From Lathyrus oleraceus (taxonomy: Eukaryota > Streptophyta > Magnoliopsida > Fabales > Fabaceae): a stretch of 64,000 nucleotides of DNA. The notes beneath the pieces are model-generated. The model saw nothing but the letters and a program-made list of their open reading frames with translations, was not told where the DNA came from and made no database searches. A program made the position numbers and the translations under genes. Positions 32,254 through 43,777 of this stretch are shown here, piece after piece (the first letter of the stretch is position 1; every line of letters starts with the position of its first letter). Where the stretch lies: assembly GCF_024323335.1 (NCBI RefSeq), contig NC_066579.1, forward strand, positions 235,837,475 to 235,901,474, read 5' to 3'.

Positions 32254-33335
32254 AGTTTAAGAAGTTGACCTCTTGCTGGTCCATCTTCCCTAAGCGAGTC
32301 CCTCCTAGCTTTTGTAGTTTGTTTGTTTATTGGGTGTTCATGCTTTTGTACAGTTATTTATTTACCTGCTTTACCTTATTACATTGTGTACATATCATTG
32401 TTGTATCTGTTGGCTGGCTGTGGCTGCTTGGTGATCTTTGTGAGATGAGTTCTATACCCGAACTCGAGTGCACTTAAGATAGGAGAATGGCATAGTCCTG
32501 TCAACTTGTGTGGAGTATTCCTTAGCGAGTTGACTTGCAAGCCCATTCACTTGGTGGAGGTCATGTTGAGATCAATAATGTCACATAAGTAAGTTGTGGT
32601 TAGACATTACTTGTTCCAATATAGACCTAAGAAGCCAAGGACCTTAGTTTACCAAACCCATCTTCGCCTATTCGTAGGACGTAGTGCGAAAGTCGTTCAA
32701 GTGTAAGATTTGATACGATTGTTACGCGATACTACACTCATAAGAGTCTCTCTTGAGAATATTGTTGGAATACGAGTAGTCGTTCCTCTGATAATATCCG
32801 AAAGATGGGATTATAACTATGGGAACCTTTTGTAGAACATGTTTGGCAGGTTTAAACCTTAGTACACTCCTTTTGGGTGGTTCTTAACCTAAACTCCATG
32901 CTCGTGACTTGCGACAAACCCTTGATTCATGGTTAATCCGATCAGGTATCCTTAATATCAATGAAACTCGGGTGTTGATAAGGTGTAAACCATAATCCAC
33001 CAAAATGGATGGTTGATATTAAGGATAACATGATCCATCCCATGACCTTTGTTTGGTGTACTCTTAATTTCTCTCCAGACGGTGCAACCTGACAGATGTT
33101 CAAGCAGATACAGCAATCCTGATTGACATGCCACTGCATTGCATTCACATCATCACATCATTTGCATTCATATCATTTAACACATGTTTATCCTTTTCAA
33201 GGAGGTTTAAATCTTCTTCTTGATTCTAGTTGGGGTTTTCTTTTTACACTGCTTATCAAATGTGAGACTGGAATCAAGGGGGTAGAATACTCTTGGAATT
33301 GATAAACATGTCATTGCATTTGCATATTCATTAGC
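32254..33335 (+). other. T6 non-coding leader
   Basis: About 1.1 kb without a gene. It is homologous to the T3 leader (24480-25060 and 47946-48130, opposite strand) and to the start of the T5 leader near 45520-45620. It ends where the capsid coding region should begin but is deleted. Confidence 0.75.
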
Positions 33336-34345
33336 ATGTCTTGCATAACAAGTACTGCCGCAGGGGTGACCATTCCAGCTGCAGCACCACTACAACAACA
33401 ACAATCACAACGTCAACCAGCTCAGTATCAACAGCAGCAACAACCGGGTAACAGACCCGCTTATCAACAGAGGCAAAGGATGATGGACCGGCGTTTCGAC
33501 ACCCTTCCAATGTCGTACGCCCAGTTACTTTCTGGTCTTCAACAACTACAACTTGTGCAATTGCGCACTCTGGCTCCTCTTGTTGGTAGACTTCCGGTGG
33601 GTTACGACGCCAACGCTAGGTGTAGCTTCCACTCTGGGGCACCTGGCCATGACATTGAGAACTGCAAAGCTTTTAAGCACGTAGTTCAGGACCTCATAGA
33701 TTCAAAGGCCATCGACCTTGCACCAGCTCCGAATGTCGTCAACAATCCCATGCCCTAGCATGGTGGTGCGAACGTTAATTTGGTAGAGGGAGAAGCCAAG
33801 TCCATTAAGGATGTGTTGAAGTTGAAGACTCCATTGTTGGATATCAAAGGATGCTTGCTGAAGGCCGATGTCTTCCCCGGTTGTGGGAAGGGTTGTTTGG
33901 ATTGTGCCACTCAGAGTGGAGGTTGTTTGAAGCTACAACAGGGTATCCAGGCCTTGCTCGACAAAGGTATCCTCCAGGTTGAAGATTTGTCTGTCCAAGA
34001 GTCTGTGAAAGAGGTTAAAGCGGGTGCCTCTATCTCATCCTTTAAGCAGGCACGGGCCGTGGTGGATTCAGGTGTTGCTCCCGGTTAGGGGCGTCTGTTG
34101 GAATTACCAGTGAAGGAAGATAAGTTCGGTATTGGGTATCAGCCAGTTTTGACTTCTACAACACTTCAGAGGCCGATCACTTTCTCCAGTGCTGGCATCA
34201 TTCAGTATGGTCAAGTCTCTGCAGTCAACGAAGAAGATGGGGATAGTGATTGTGACATTGACAACTGGGTGCGTCCGAGGATCCCGGGTGAAGTCATCAA
34301 CAATTGGTCTTCTGAAGAGATTATCCAAGTCACTCTTCTTGAAGA
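33336..34345 (+). pseudogene. gag: T6 gag C-terminus and protease flanks; capsid and protease core deleted
   Basis: The frame begins in the Gln-rich linker of Gag (QQQQPGNRPAYQQRQRMMDR) and includes the knuckle CSFHSGAPGHDIENC. A TAG follows NNPMP (33756-33758). The linker region GCLLKADVFPGCGKGCLDC follows, corresponding to the T5 protein before protease. Then the sequence jumps from ESVKE to KAGASISSFKQARA, which in T5 lies after the protease; the DTGSSLNVLP active site is therefore absent. A second TAG lies at 34086-34088. The last codons (SSEEIIQVTLLEE) run up to the splice donor at 34346. Because LTRs are young, these deletions predate the insertion or the element moved in trans. Confidence 0.82.
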
Positions 34346-34591
34346 GTAATTTTCTTTGTTTATTCATGCATATCCAAGTCTTACATTCCGCCCTGGGCGT
34401 AATGACTCATTGTAGGGCCCGTCTATGTGACACTTGCATTTTTATCATAAATAAAGGACGTATTTTTGCATTCAAATATTTCGTTCCCTGTCTTTCTATT
34501 TTTGCAGTTTTTCAAAATAAAAAAATAGCAATGTTTTGTTTAGTTTTCACTTCTTGTTCACACTCATAAGCACATACCATCACTCATGCAG
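34346..34591 (+). other. Predicted pro-RT intron of T6 (246 nt)
   Basis: Donor GA/GTAATT at 34345/34346 and acceptor CACTCATGCAG/A at 34591/34592. The intron contains the TAA that ends the pro frame, and splicing joins the two frames in phase (GA+A gives Glu). T5 has the matching structure: donor GA/GTGATT at 41936 and acceptor CATCATGCAG/A at 30376, also in phase. Ogre elements are known to splice an intron at this position. Splicing here is predicted, not shown. Confidence 0.65.
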
Positions 34592-37500
34592 ATGCACAAC
34601 ACCGGATCCTATTGATAACGGTTCTGCTATGGCTCGCTTCGACTTTGAAAATCCAATCTTTCAAGCTGAAGAAGAGGGTGATGAAGACTGTGAACTCCCT
34701 GAAGAACTTACCAGGTTATTAAAACAGGAAGAAAGGGTCATTCAACCGCATCAAGAGTCTGTTGAAGTGATTAATCTCGGCACCGAAGACGCCAAGAGAG
34801 AAATCAAGATAAGGGCTGCTTTGAGAGATGATGTGAAGAAAGGGCTGATTGAATTGCTGCAAGAATACGTTGACATCTTCGCCTGGTCTTATCAGGACAT
34901 GCCCGGGCTGGACACAGACATCGTGGTACACCGCTTGCCTCTCAAAGAAGGTTGTCCTCCGGTCAAGCAGAAACTCAGAAGAACAAGACTAGAGATGGCT
35001 GTCAAGATAAAGGAAGAAGTACAAAAGCAGTTGGATGCAGGGTTTCTAGCAGTTACCAATTATCCGCCATGGGTTGCAAACATCGTCCCAGTACCTAAGA
35101 AGGATGGAAAGGTACGGATGTGTGTCGACTACCGGGTTCTGAACAGAGCTATCCCTAAAGATGATTTCCCATTACCTCACATCGACGTTTTGGTGGATAA
35201 TACAGCTCAGTTCTCGGTATTCTCCTTCATGGATGGCTTTTCTGGCTATAACCAAATCAAGATGGCACCAGAAGACATGGAAAAGACAACTTTCATAACC
35301 CCATGGGGCACCTTCTGCTACAAGGTGATGCCGTTTGGTCTGAAAAATGCCGGAGCAACATATCAGCGAGCAATGGTAACTCTGTTCCATGATATGATTC
35401 ATCATGAAATCGAGGTTTATGTGGATGATATGATTGCCAAATCTCAGACAGAAGAAGAACATTTGGTGAATTTGCAGAAACTGTTTGAGTGTTTGAGGAA
35501 ATTCAAACTGAGACTTAATCCGAACAAGTGCACTTTCGGGGTGAGATCGGGAAAATTGCTGGGTTTTATTGTTAGCGGAAAAGGGATTGAGGTGGATCCT
35601 GACAAAGTAAAAGCGATACAGGAAATGCCAGAGCCAAGAACAGAGAAGCAAGTCCGTAGTTTCTTAGGGAGGTTGAACTACATTGCAAGGTTCATCTCTC
35701 ACCTAACAACCACGTGTGAGCCAATTTTCAAATTGCTGAGGAAAGATCAGGCTATCAAGTGGAATGAAGATTGTCAAAGGGCTTTTGAGAAGATAAAAGA
35801 GTATCTACAGAAACCTCCAATCCTTATACCTCCAGTTCCTGGGAGACCTCTGATAATGTACCTGTCAGTGACCGAGAACTCGATGGGGTGTGTATTGGGA
35901 CAGCATGACGAGTCTGGTCGAAAAGAGCATGCCATATACTACCTTAGCAAAAAGTTTACCGAGTGTGAAGTCAAATATTCGCAGCTTGAGAAAACTTGCT
36001 GTGCTTTGGCCTGGGCTGCTCGCCGACTGAGGCAGTATATGTTGAACCATACTACCTTGTTGATTTCTAAGATGGATCCAGTGAAGTACATCTTTGAGAA
36101 GCTGGCTCTCACCGGACGTGTTGCCCGTTGGCAGATGATTTTAACAGAGTATGATATCCAGTATACATCCCAGAAAGCCATCAAAGGTAGTATTCTGTCA
36201 GACTACCTTGCCGAGCAGCCGATTGATGATTATGAGCCAATGAAGTTTGAATTCCCTGATGAAGACATCATGTTCCTCAAGATGAAAGACTGTGAAGAGC
36301 CAGTTGTTGAGGAGGGACCTGATCCAAACGAAAAATGGACTTTGTTGTTTGATGGGGCTGTCAATGCTAGAGGTAGTGGAATTGGCGCTGTCATTACTAC
36401 TCCGAAGGGTGCCCACATGCCTTTCACCGCTCGTTTGACTTTTGAGTGCACAAATAATGAAGCTGAGTACGAGGCCTGTATCTTGGGCATTGAGCAAGCC
36501 ATTGATCTGAGAATCAAGACTCTGGACATCTTCGGAGATTTAGTTCTGGTCATTAATCAAGTGAATGGTGATTGGAATACTCTCCAGCCCACTCTGGTCC
36601 CCTACAAAGACTACACGAGAAGACTGTTGACTTTCTTCACAACAGTAAAATTGTATCATATACCTCGTGATGAGAACCAGATGGCAGACGCACTTGCTAC
36701 TCTATCCTCCATGATCAAGGTAATTCGTTGGAACCATGCTCCCAGGATCGATGTGATGCGCCTTGACAGGGCCGCGTATGTGTTTGCTGCTGAACTGGTA
36801 GTCGATGACAAGCCTTGGTATCACGATATCAAGTGCTTTCTGAAGAATCAAGAGTACCCTGCAGGGGCATCCAACAATGACAGAAAGACTTTGAGAAGAT
36901 TGGCAGGCAGTTTCTTCTTGAACAAAGACGATGTGTTGTATAAGAGGAACTTCGACATGGTTTTGCTCAGATGTGTGGACAGACACGAGGCGGACATGTT
37001 AATGCAGGAAGTTCATGAAGGTTCCTTCGGTACTCATGCCGGCGGACATGCAATGGCTAAGAAATTGTTGAGAGCGGGTTATTATTGGATGACCATGGAA
37101 TCAGATTGTTTCAAGTATGCTCGGAAGTGTCATAAATGCCAGATTTATGCTGATAAGGTGCATGTACCGCCGAATCCTCTGAATGTGATGGCTTCGCCGT
37201 GGCCGTTTGCTATGTGGGGTATTGACATGATTGGAAAGATTGAGCTGACTGCTTCCAATGGGCATCGCTTCATCCTTGTTGCCATCGACTATTTCACCAA
37301 GTGGGTCGAGGCAGCGTCGTTCGCGAATGTCACCAGGCATGTGATTGCCCGTTTTATCAAGAAAGAAATCATTTGTCGCTATGGGATTCCCGAAAGAATC
37401 ATTACTGATAATGGTTTTAATCTCAACAACAAAATGATGAAGGAGTTGTGTCAGAACTTCAACATTCAGCATCACAATTCTTCCCCTTACCGCCCTAAGA

Positions 37501-38066
37501 TGAACGGCGCTGTTGAGGCGGCAAATAAGAACATAAAGAAGATTGTGCAGAAGATGGTCGTCACGTACAGAGATTGGCATGAGATGCTACCCTTCGCCTT
37601 GCATGGGTACCGTACTTCAGTACGTACATCGACCGGGGCAACCCCTTACTCCTTGGTGTATGGTATGGAAGCAGTCCTACCTGTTGAAGTGGAGATTCCT
37701 TCCCTAAGAGTCTTGTTGGATGTCAAGCTAGACGAAGCTGAATGGATTCAGACAAGGTTCAATGAGTTGAGTCTTATCGAAGAGAAGGGAATGGCAGCCA
37801 TTTGTCATGGGCAGTTGTATCAGAGTCGGATGAAGAGAGCTTTTGATCAGAAGGTGCGTCCTCGTTGTTTCCAAGTCGGAGATTTAGTGTTGAAAAGGAT
37901 CCTTCCTCCTCAAACAGATCACAGGGGCAAGTGGACTCCTAACTATGATGGACCGTATATTGTCACCAAGGTTTTTGATGGTGGGGCCTTAATGCTTGCA
38001 ACTATGGATGGTGAAAACTTCACTTCCCCTGTGAACTCAGATGCAGTTAAAAAATACTTCGCATAA
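34592..38066 (+). CDS. pol: T6 pol: RT, RNase H, second RNase H (aRH), integrase
   Basis: Uninterrupted frame, open from 34536 and in use from the predicted acceptor at 34592. Numbered from 34536: RT with FPLPHIDVLVDN, SFMDGFSGYNQI (catalytic D233) and YVDD 295-298; gypsy RNase H around 430-570; a second, archaeal-type RNase H with FDGAVN (D606), NNEAEYEA (about 644), FGDLVLV (D668) and MADALA (D718), which marks the Tat/Ogre lineage; integrase with HHCC (about 827-872), D897 (WGIDMIG), D958 (TDNG) and E994 (GAVEAANK), D-E spacing 35. The C-terminus is DHRGKWTPNYDGPY...NSDAVKKYFA. All catalytic residues I can check are present. Without gag and protease in cis it must work in particles from another element. 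Confidence 0.95.
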
Positions 38067-40208
38067 AATAGACCCGCTGGACAGTAAAAAAGAGTAGTCC
38101 AGGCAAAAATGGGCGTCCCGACGAACCAAGAAAATGAAAAGGTTCGGGCAAAAATTAGGGACAAAAATAAAAAAAGATTGTACACCCGGTAAGTTGAAAA
38201 CCTGAAAAGGCAACTTAGGCAAAAATGGGTATCCCGGTGGATCGAAAACCCGAAAAGGGCGATCCAGGCAAAAGTTAGGGATTAAGCGAATGACTGCGTT
38301 CTGAGTCGTTCTGAATCTCATCTCGTGCCAATGACTGGAAATTTTTGAAGGATAGGAAACAGTCCAATCACTCTTTCAGAAAGCTGATCATCTGGAGGAT
38401 CTTGAAGACGGGCAAGTCATAGTAGAATTGGAACCCAATAGAAATCCATTTCACATTGCCATTAGATTAATTTCTGTTTTTATCTATTGTGCGATTACCT
38501 CTTTCCAGGGATTGCTTCTTAATGTAAATGCCTATTCAGAGGCCATCCAATCAATAAAATCATGTTATTCAGTATATCTCTGTTTTCATTTTCATTTTAC
38601 TGTTATGTTTGCAAAAATGACGTCCGAATTTTTGATAAACATTGCATCATAACACATAAGGGCTTTACAGGTACATGCTTAATAAACATTTAAAATTGCT
38701 GTAAACTTTAAGTGCTTTGGATCGTCTATTCAGAACAGATACCCTCGGGGCATTTCCTTAAAATTCCCTGTAGATGATCGTGAATATCTTCCCCTGTGAA
38801 GTCACCAACAGACAAATTCGGTGTCTTATCCCTGCAGAGCTGATCAGAGCGTTGGATTCTTCAATCCCCAGTAGTTTCTCACCACCGTACTTCCCCAAGC
38901 GGTTGTTTCAGGACATACACTCCCCAGTAGAGTTGATAGTACCAGACTACACTCCCCAGCGGAGTTGACAGTGCCAGACTGTATCTTCCCAGCAGAAGTC
39001 GTTGCTCCTTAGAGTTCGATGCCAGATCGATAATCCCAATGCCAGATCCATGGTTTCTTTTCTTGAAGCAGAACCTCGGTACCGTATCAGTGTTTGCTCC
39101 CCCTGCTGAGTCATCTCTCGCAAATCGTGGTTGCCAGAACCATTGTAGCTTTCCTCAGCAGCAGGCTTCCAATGCCATTCTTTCCCCGATCAGAGTCTCG
39201 GTATGGCCAGAACACCGCATGGCTAGTCATCTCCCCACAGAGTTCTTTGCGCTTTGCATCTCCAACAGCCTTGCCAGGGTCCAGAAGATGGTGATCATTT
39301 CCCCGGTAGATCCCCTTGCCTCAGCTTGGCATTCTACCCAGCATTTCGCATCCCTGCATGTAGAATCATATTGCATTGCATCCTTCCAAATCGCGTAGCA
39401 TTTCCATTTTCATGGAGCATTACGCCATTGAAAAATTCAAACATACGCATGTAAGCATAAAACATTCTCGGTATCCCAAGTGATAAGCTAGAAGTTGTTT
39501 CCAGTACTCAGACTGAAGATTGTTCATGACTTACCTTTGTTATCCCCAGCAAGTGTCATTGGCCCATGCGTCGCCTCTATTTTCTTTCCATATTTCTGCC
39601 AATGCTGGCAGGCATGAAGTTTTCCGGTATCCAGACCGAAGTGGCATTCAGGCCAATGTTCCGATGTTCAGATCGAAGAAGTTTCCGACGGTCAGGTCGA
39701 TGCGACTTGTGGCATTCAGGTCAGTGTTCCGATATTCAGATCGAAGTGGCATTCAGGCCAATTTTCCGATATTCAGATCGAAGTGGCATTCAGGCCAATT
39801 TTCCGATATTCAGATCGAAGTGGCATTCAGGCCAAGTCTTTCCGATGTTCAGATCGAAGAAGTTTCCGACGTTCAGGTCGATGCGACTTGTGGCATTCAG
39901 GCCAAGTTTCCGATGTTCAGATCGAAATCCTTTCTAGTATTCAGACTGATGAGCGGCATTCAGGCCATGGTTATTTCTGTGTTACCATTTATTTTGGTAT
40001 CCAGTTTAACATTCTTTTTCGATATTCAGACTGACTTTCACCGTACCAGACAGATTCTTCTTTCAAGACCACCTCTTTGCCGATTCTGACAGACATTGTT
40101 ACTTCACTTCACTTCAGTGCAAATTTTTGGGCTTTTATTGTATTCAATCCCTTGATACCTCGAAAGCACGAAAGCAGCTGCCATCTTCTTTCCGGGTCTC
40201 CAGTTGAT
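38067..40208 (+). other. T6 non-coding 3' region
   Basis: No gene. 38095-38285 has four degenerate units containing GGCAAAAATGGG(C/T)(G/A)TCCCG(A/G) (shared with T5 28880-29099). 38750-39400 has scattered CCCCAG(C/T)(A/G)G motifs. 39610-39990 is a tandem array based on TTCCGATATTCAGATCG. The rest is unremarkable up to the polypurine tract. Confidence 0.75.
39610..39990 (+). repeat. 37-bp tandem repeat and derivative in T6 3' region
   Basis: Units of about 37 bp of the type TTCCGATATTCAGATCG plus AAGTGGCATTCAGGCCAA. They are interleaved with a second unit type TTCCGACGTTCAGGTCGATG plus CGACTTGTGGCATTC. The composite block at 39655-39730 recurs at 39838-39905. Confidence 0.85.
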
Positions 40209-40222
40209 TGAATAGGGGCAGC
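40209..40222 (+). other. T6 polypurine tract
   Basis: TGAATAGGGGCAGC immediately before the 3' LTR; the same sequence as in T5. Confidence 0.9.
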
Positions 40223-41851
40223 TGTAATACCCCAAAATTTACCCTTCATTTTCCTGAAAAAAAAAAACGAAAAAAAAAATTAATTAATTAATTAATTAAA
40301 TAAATAAAATAAATAAATAAATAAAATATAACAAATTATTTTGGACTTGGGTCTCCCTCATTTGAGCCCACTACCCACGAAAATCAGTCTATAAATACTG
40401 AAGTTTCAGTAGAGGAAAACACACTTGGAGTTACACTGGGAGATTCACTGGAAAAAGATAGTGAGAGAAAGAAGACAGAACAAAGGGGGATTTTGAGGAG
40501 AAACAAAACACTCTGAGGTTTCCTTGGAACAAAACCCTGAGGAAAAAGATAGTGAGAGAAGACCTGACAGAGAACTCAGAGCAGCCTCCAAACCCTGAAG
40601 GGAACTCAACTTGTAAACCTCACGGGTGCAACTCAATTTCAATCAAGCTCTCCAATCAGGTTTGCCCTATATCCATCATCTTTATGCCTTTAATTTGAAT
40701 GCTCTAAATGTATGAGGTATTATGGGTGAATTTGATACCTTTTTTGTGAGCCTTTTGTGAATTTTGATGGAATTATTCATGTGGTTACATTTTGATTTAG
40801 GGGCAACTCTGGGTTACCCTATTTTGTTTCTCTAACCTGTCTTTGCGTTGCCATGGCATTGTTTTCCCTGGATTTCACCTTGTTTGTCTAACCTTTCTGT
40901 TGAGTTTTCGCGAGGGCTCACATACTCCTGCAGGGATACCATCCGGAGGTTTATCCTGATTAATCGTATTGACTGATTTTCTTTGATGGTCTAGCTGGAG
41001 AGATCTCAGGGTTGCTAATCCTTTAATTGCTGTAACTTCGGATCTTTATCCGTGTGGTAATTTTTTCCTTTTCTCGTACTTTATCGCTTTCTTAGCTGGA
41101 AGACCTCGATAGGAGGCAATGTTTGGGCCCCTTGGTGGCATTTTACTTTGAGATACATGTTTTGTGTTTTGTATTCATATCCCCACATGTAGCGCGGTTC
41201 CTTCGTCAAGGACTGCCTGTTTGCCCTCGAGCATCCCAAACCCTAAAACCCAAAGCAACACGTTTACTCCTTCTACTACAGGCGAGTAAGTCTCCAAAGG
41301 TCGAGCATCCGGTAGATTGCGTAGTGACGTCGTTCGTCCAAAACCCAATCCATAACCCCGTAGTTAGCCGAACTACGGCTTGCTCTGATTCTCATTCCAG
41401 ATGAGATACGTAGGCATAAGACGCGATGTCTTAGCGAGCACACATCCCCCCAACCCATAGGTCAGCCGAGCTACGAAGACTCTGATTCTCATATTCAGAT
41501 GAGATACGTATGCAGTGGATGCAACATCCGCGCGAGTCATTTTCATTTAACCCTTTTTTGTTTTTTTTTGGCAAACAACACAAGATAAACCCACACCCTT
41601 TAGACAAGAACTACAAAAGTGGATCCCGTAGAGTACTACGGATGCGTAGGGGTGCTAATACCTTCCCTTCGCATAACCGACTCCCGAACCCAAGATTTGG
41701 TTGCGAGACCCCATCTTGTCCTTTCCTTTTTCAGGTTTACTTCGAGCGTTTCCTTTCCCTCCCTTGGGATAAATAACGCACGGTGGCGACTCTTCTGTCA
41801 TTTTCTTTCGCCGGTTGTTTTTTCGCACACTGTATTTTTCAGGTTGCGACA
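40223..41851 (+). repeat. T6 3' LTR (1629 bp)
   Basis: Direct copy of 30572-32234, shorter by 34 bp because the A-run and TTAA tract are shorter. About nine substitutions by eye, for example GATGCGTAGG versus GATGCACAGG. Confidence 0.93.
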
Positions 41852-41856
41852 GATGG
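41852..41856 (+). repeat. T6 target-site duplication, right copy (GATGG)
   Basis: GATGG immediately right of the T6 3' LTR; identical to 30567-30571. Confidence 0.92.
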
Positions 41857-41932
41857 CCCTACAAATGAGCCGTTACACCTTGGGCAAAGTGTAAGACTTT
41901 ATTATGCATGTAATAAAGGAAAACAATAAAAA

Positions 41933-43777
41933 TCACTCTTTCAGCAGAGTAACCCGGACGGTTTTTTCAGACGACCAATTGTCGAGCTTTTCTCTCAGGA
42001 CACACGGGCGAATCCAGCTATCTAAGTCACAGTCACTGTCAGCCTTGTCTTCATCTGCAGCATTGACGATGTGGGGAGAAACCAAACCCCCGCTGGAGAG
42101 AGTACCAGTTTCATTCTTCTGAGATCCCGGAGCATACCCCAATCCAAACTTGTCTTCTTTGATGACTGGCTCCAAAAATTTGCCCCAGCCTTGGGCATTA
42201 CCAGCTTTAACCACTTCGACAGCTTGCTTGTATGAAGAGATAGAAGTCCCGACCTTCTCAAACTCAGGTGAAAAGACAACTTTGGGCACGACCTCATTGA
42301 TGTTTGTAGTTTCGAAGCCCTGACACAACATCTCATGCATCTCGCCATCCATCTCTGCATACTTAAATGTAGACAGGTGGCTAACAAAAATATCCTCTTC
42401 ACCACATACAGTGACGATCTGACCTTCTAGTTCATATTTGAGCTTCTGGTGGAGGGTAGAAGTAACAACACCGGCAACATGAATCCAAGGCCGACCTAGC
42501 AGACAGCTGTAGGCAGGCTGGATATCCATCACATAAAAGGTGCTCTTGAACACCTGCGGTCCAATCTTAACTGGCAACTCAACTTCGCCAAAAACAGCTC
42601 TCTTAGAGCCATCAAAAGCCCTCACAACTAAGTTACTTGGCCTCAGGATGATGCCATCGCAATCCAACTTCATTAAGGCTTTCTTTGGAAGAACATTCAG
42701 AGAAGAGCCTGTATCAACATGGGAAAGCACCACCCCTTTGCACTCCATTGTGATATGCAAGGCTTTGTTGTGATTCCTGCCCTCAGGTGTCAGGTCATTA
42801 TCGGTGAAACCTAGCCCCCGGCTAGCGTTTACATTGGAAACTACCGACTCCAGCTGGTTAACAGTTATCTCCGGTGGAACATAGGCCATATTCAGTACTT
42901 TCAACAAGGCTGCTCTGTGCGCCTCAGAGCACAGCAATAGTGAGAGAATGGAGATCTTTGAGGGTGTCTGATTTAGCTGGTCGACTACCTTGTAGTCACT
43001 TTTCTTAATAATCCTCATAAACTCATCCACTTCCTTCTCGAATGCTGTCTTAGGAGGAGCTTCTTCAGTAGTAACCTCTTCGGTGGATACCTGTTTCCCT
43101 TTAGCCTTGGCAGCTGCCTCGACTTCAGTATTCGCGCGTAATGTTGATGGTGCAAATAGGCGTCCACTGCGAGTGAAGCCACCAACCCCTCCAACATTGT
43201 CTACAGCGGAGCTACCAATGTCAATGTCTTCTTCGTTAACTTTCTGCCCCTGGCAGTAAATATCAGCCCCATAGTGCCACGGGATAGCACTGTCTTTCTC
43301 ATACGGAACAGGTCCTGGTACCGTGGTGGTGATTGGACCAACCAAAGTCGGTTGAGGGTTGTCAGAGTAAATTGCGACTGGTGCTGAACTTTCGATGTTC
43401 ACCGCTGCTGGTTCTGTACTTTTTGGGAAATATATTGTTGTCGGAGCGAGTCTCTCGGGAACATATATTTCTTCAGGAGTGAAATAAAACGTCACCGTCG
43501 ATACATCATTCTTCACCGGACGGGCCTGATCGAACTGAAGACAACCTTCATCTATCAGCTGCTGAATACCCCTTCTCAAACTATCACATCCGTTTTCGGA
43601 AGCTTGACAATTTCTGCATTCTTCCCCACAGCCCGGGAAAATCTGTCCTTTCAGAAGTCGGTCTTTAACCACCGATAGCGAAGTCTTCACCTTAGTCACA
43701 TCAGAAACCAAATTCAAAGTTTTTTTCCCACTATCAACAACATTAATCCTCTGCCCGCCGTGAGCCGGCATCAGGTT
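41933..43777 (-). CDS. pro: T5 protease region (gag-pro C-terminal half), after an in-frame TAG
   Basis: A frame of 612 codons from the ATG at 43771; it is the continuation of gag in the same frame after one TAG (43778-43780). A Cys-rich segment GCGEECRNCQASENGC is followed by a long linker, then retropepsin with DTGSSLNVLPKKAL (near 42725-42690), MDIQPAYSCLLGRPWIH and a C-terminal extension ending TVRVTLLKE. The TGA at 41933-41935 lies inside the predicted intron, whose donor GA/GTGATT is at 41936. The enzyme would cleave Gag-Pro-Pol. The domain appears intact. Confidence 0.88.
   Translation of the reverse strand, partial: NLMPAHGGQRINVVDSGKKTLNLVSDVTKVKTSLSVVKDRLLKGQIFPGCGEECRNCQASENGCDSLRRGIQQLIDEGCLQFDQARPVKNDVSTVTFYFTPEEIYVPERLAPTTIYFPKSTEPAAVNIESSAPVAIYSDNPQPTLVGPITTTVPGPVPYEKDSAIPWHYGADIYCQGQKVNEEDIDIGSSAVDNVGGVGGFTRSGRLFAPSTLRANTEVEAAAKAKGKQVSTEEVTTEEAPPKTAFEKEVDEFMRIIKKSDYKVVDQLNQTPSKISILSLLLCSEAHRAALLKVLNMAYVPPEITVNQLESVVSNVNASRGLGFTDNDLTPEGRNHNKALHITMECKGVVLSHVDTGSSLNVLPKKALMKLDCDGIILRPSNLVVRAFDGSKRAVFGEVELPVKIGPQVFKSTFYVMDIQPAYSCLLGRPWIHVAGVVTSTLHQKLKYELEGQIVTVCGEEDIFVSHLSTFKYAEMDGEMHEMLCQGFETTNINEVVPKVVFSPEFEKVGTSISSYKQAVEVVKAGNAQGWGKFLEPVIKEDKFGLGYAPGSQKNETGTLSSGGLVSPHIVNAADEDKADSDCDLDSWIRPCVLREKLDNWSSEKTVRVTLLKE

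Larger units (their letters stand above)
30572..41851 (+). mobile_element. T6: youngest Tat-lineage Ty3-gypsy element, pol-only, inserted in T5 intron
   Basis: Complete LTR-to-LTR element of 11.3 kb with a perfect 5-bp duplication (GATGG). LTRs 30572-32234 and 40223-41851 differ by about nine substitutions plus length changes in an A/TTAA-rich tract. Primer site, polypurine tract and a full-length pol frame are intact. The capsid part of gag and the protease active site are deleted, so particles would have to come from another element. It lies in opposite orientation to its host T5, which belongs to the same family. Confidence 0.93.
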
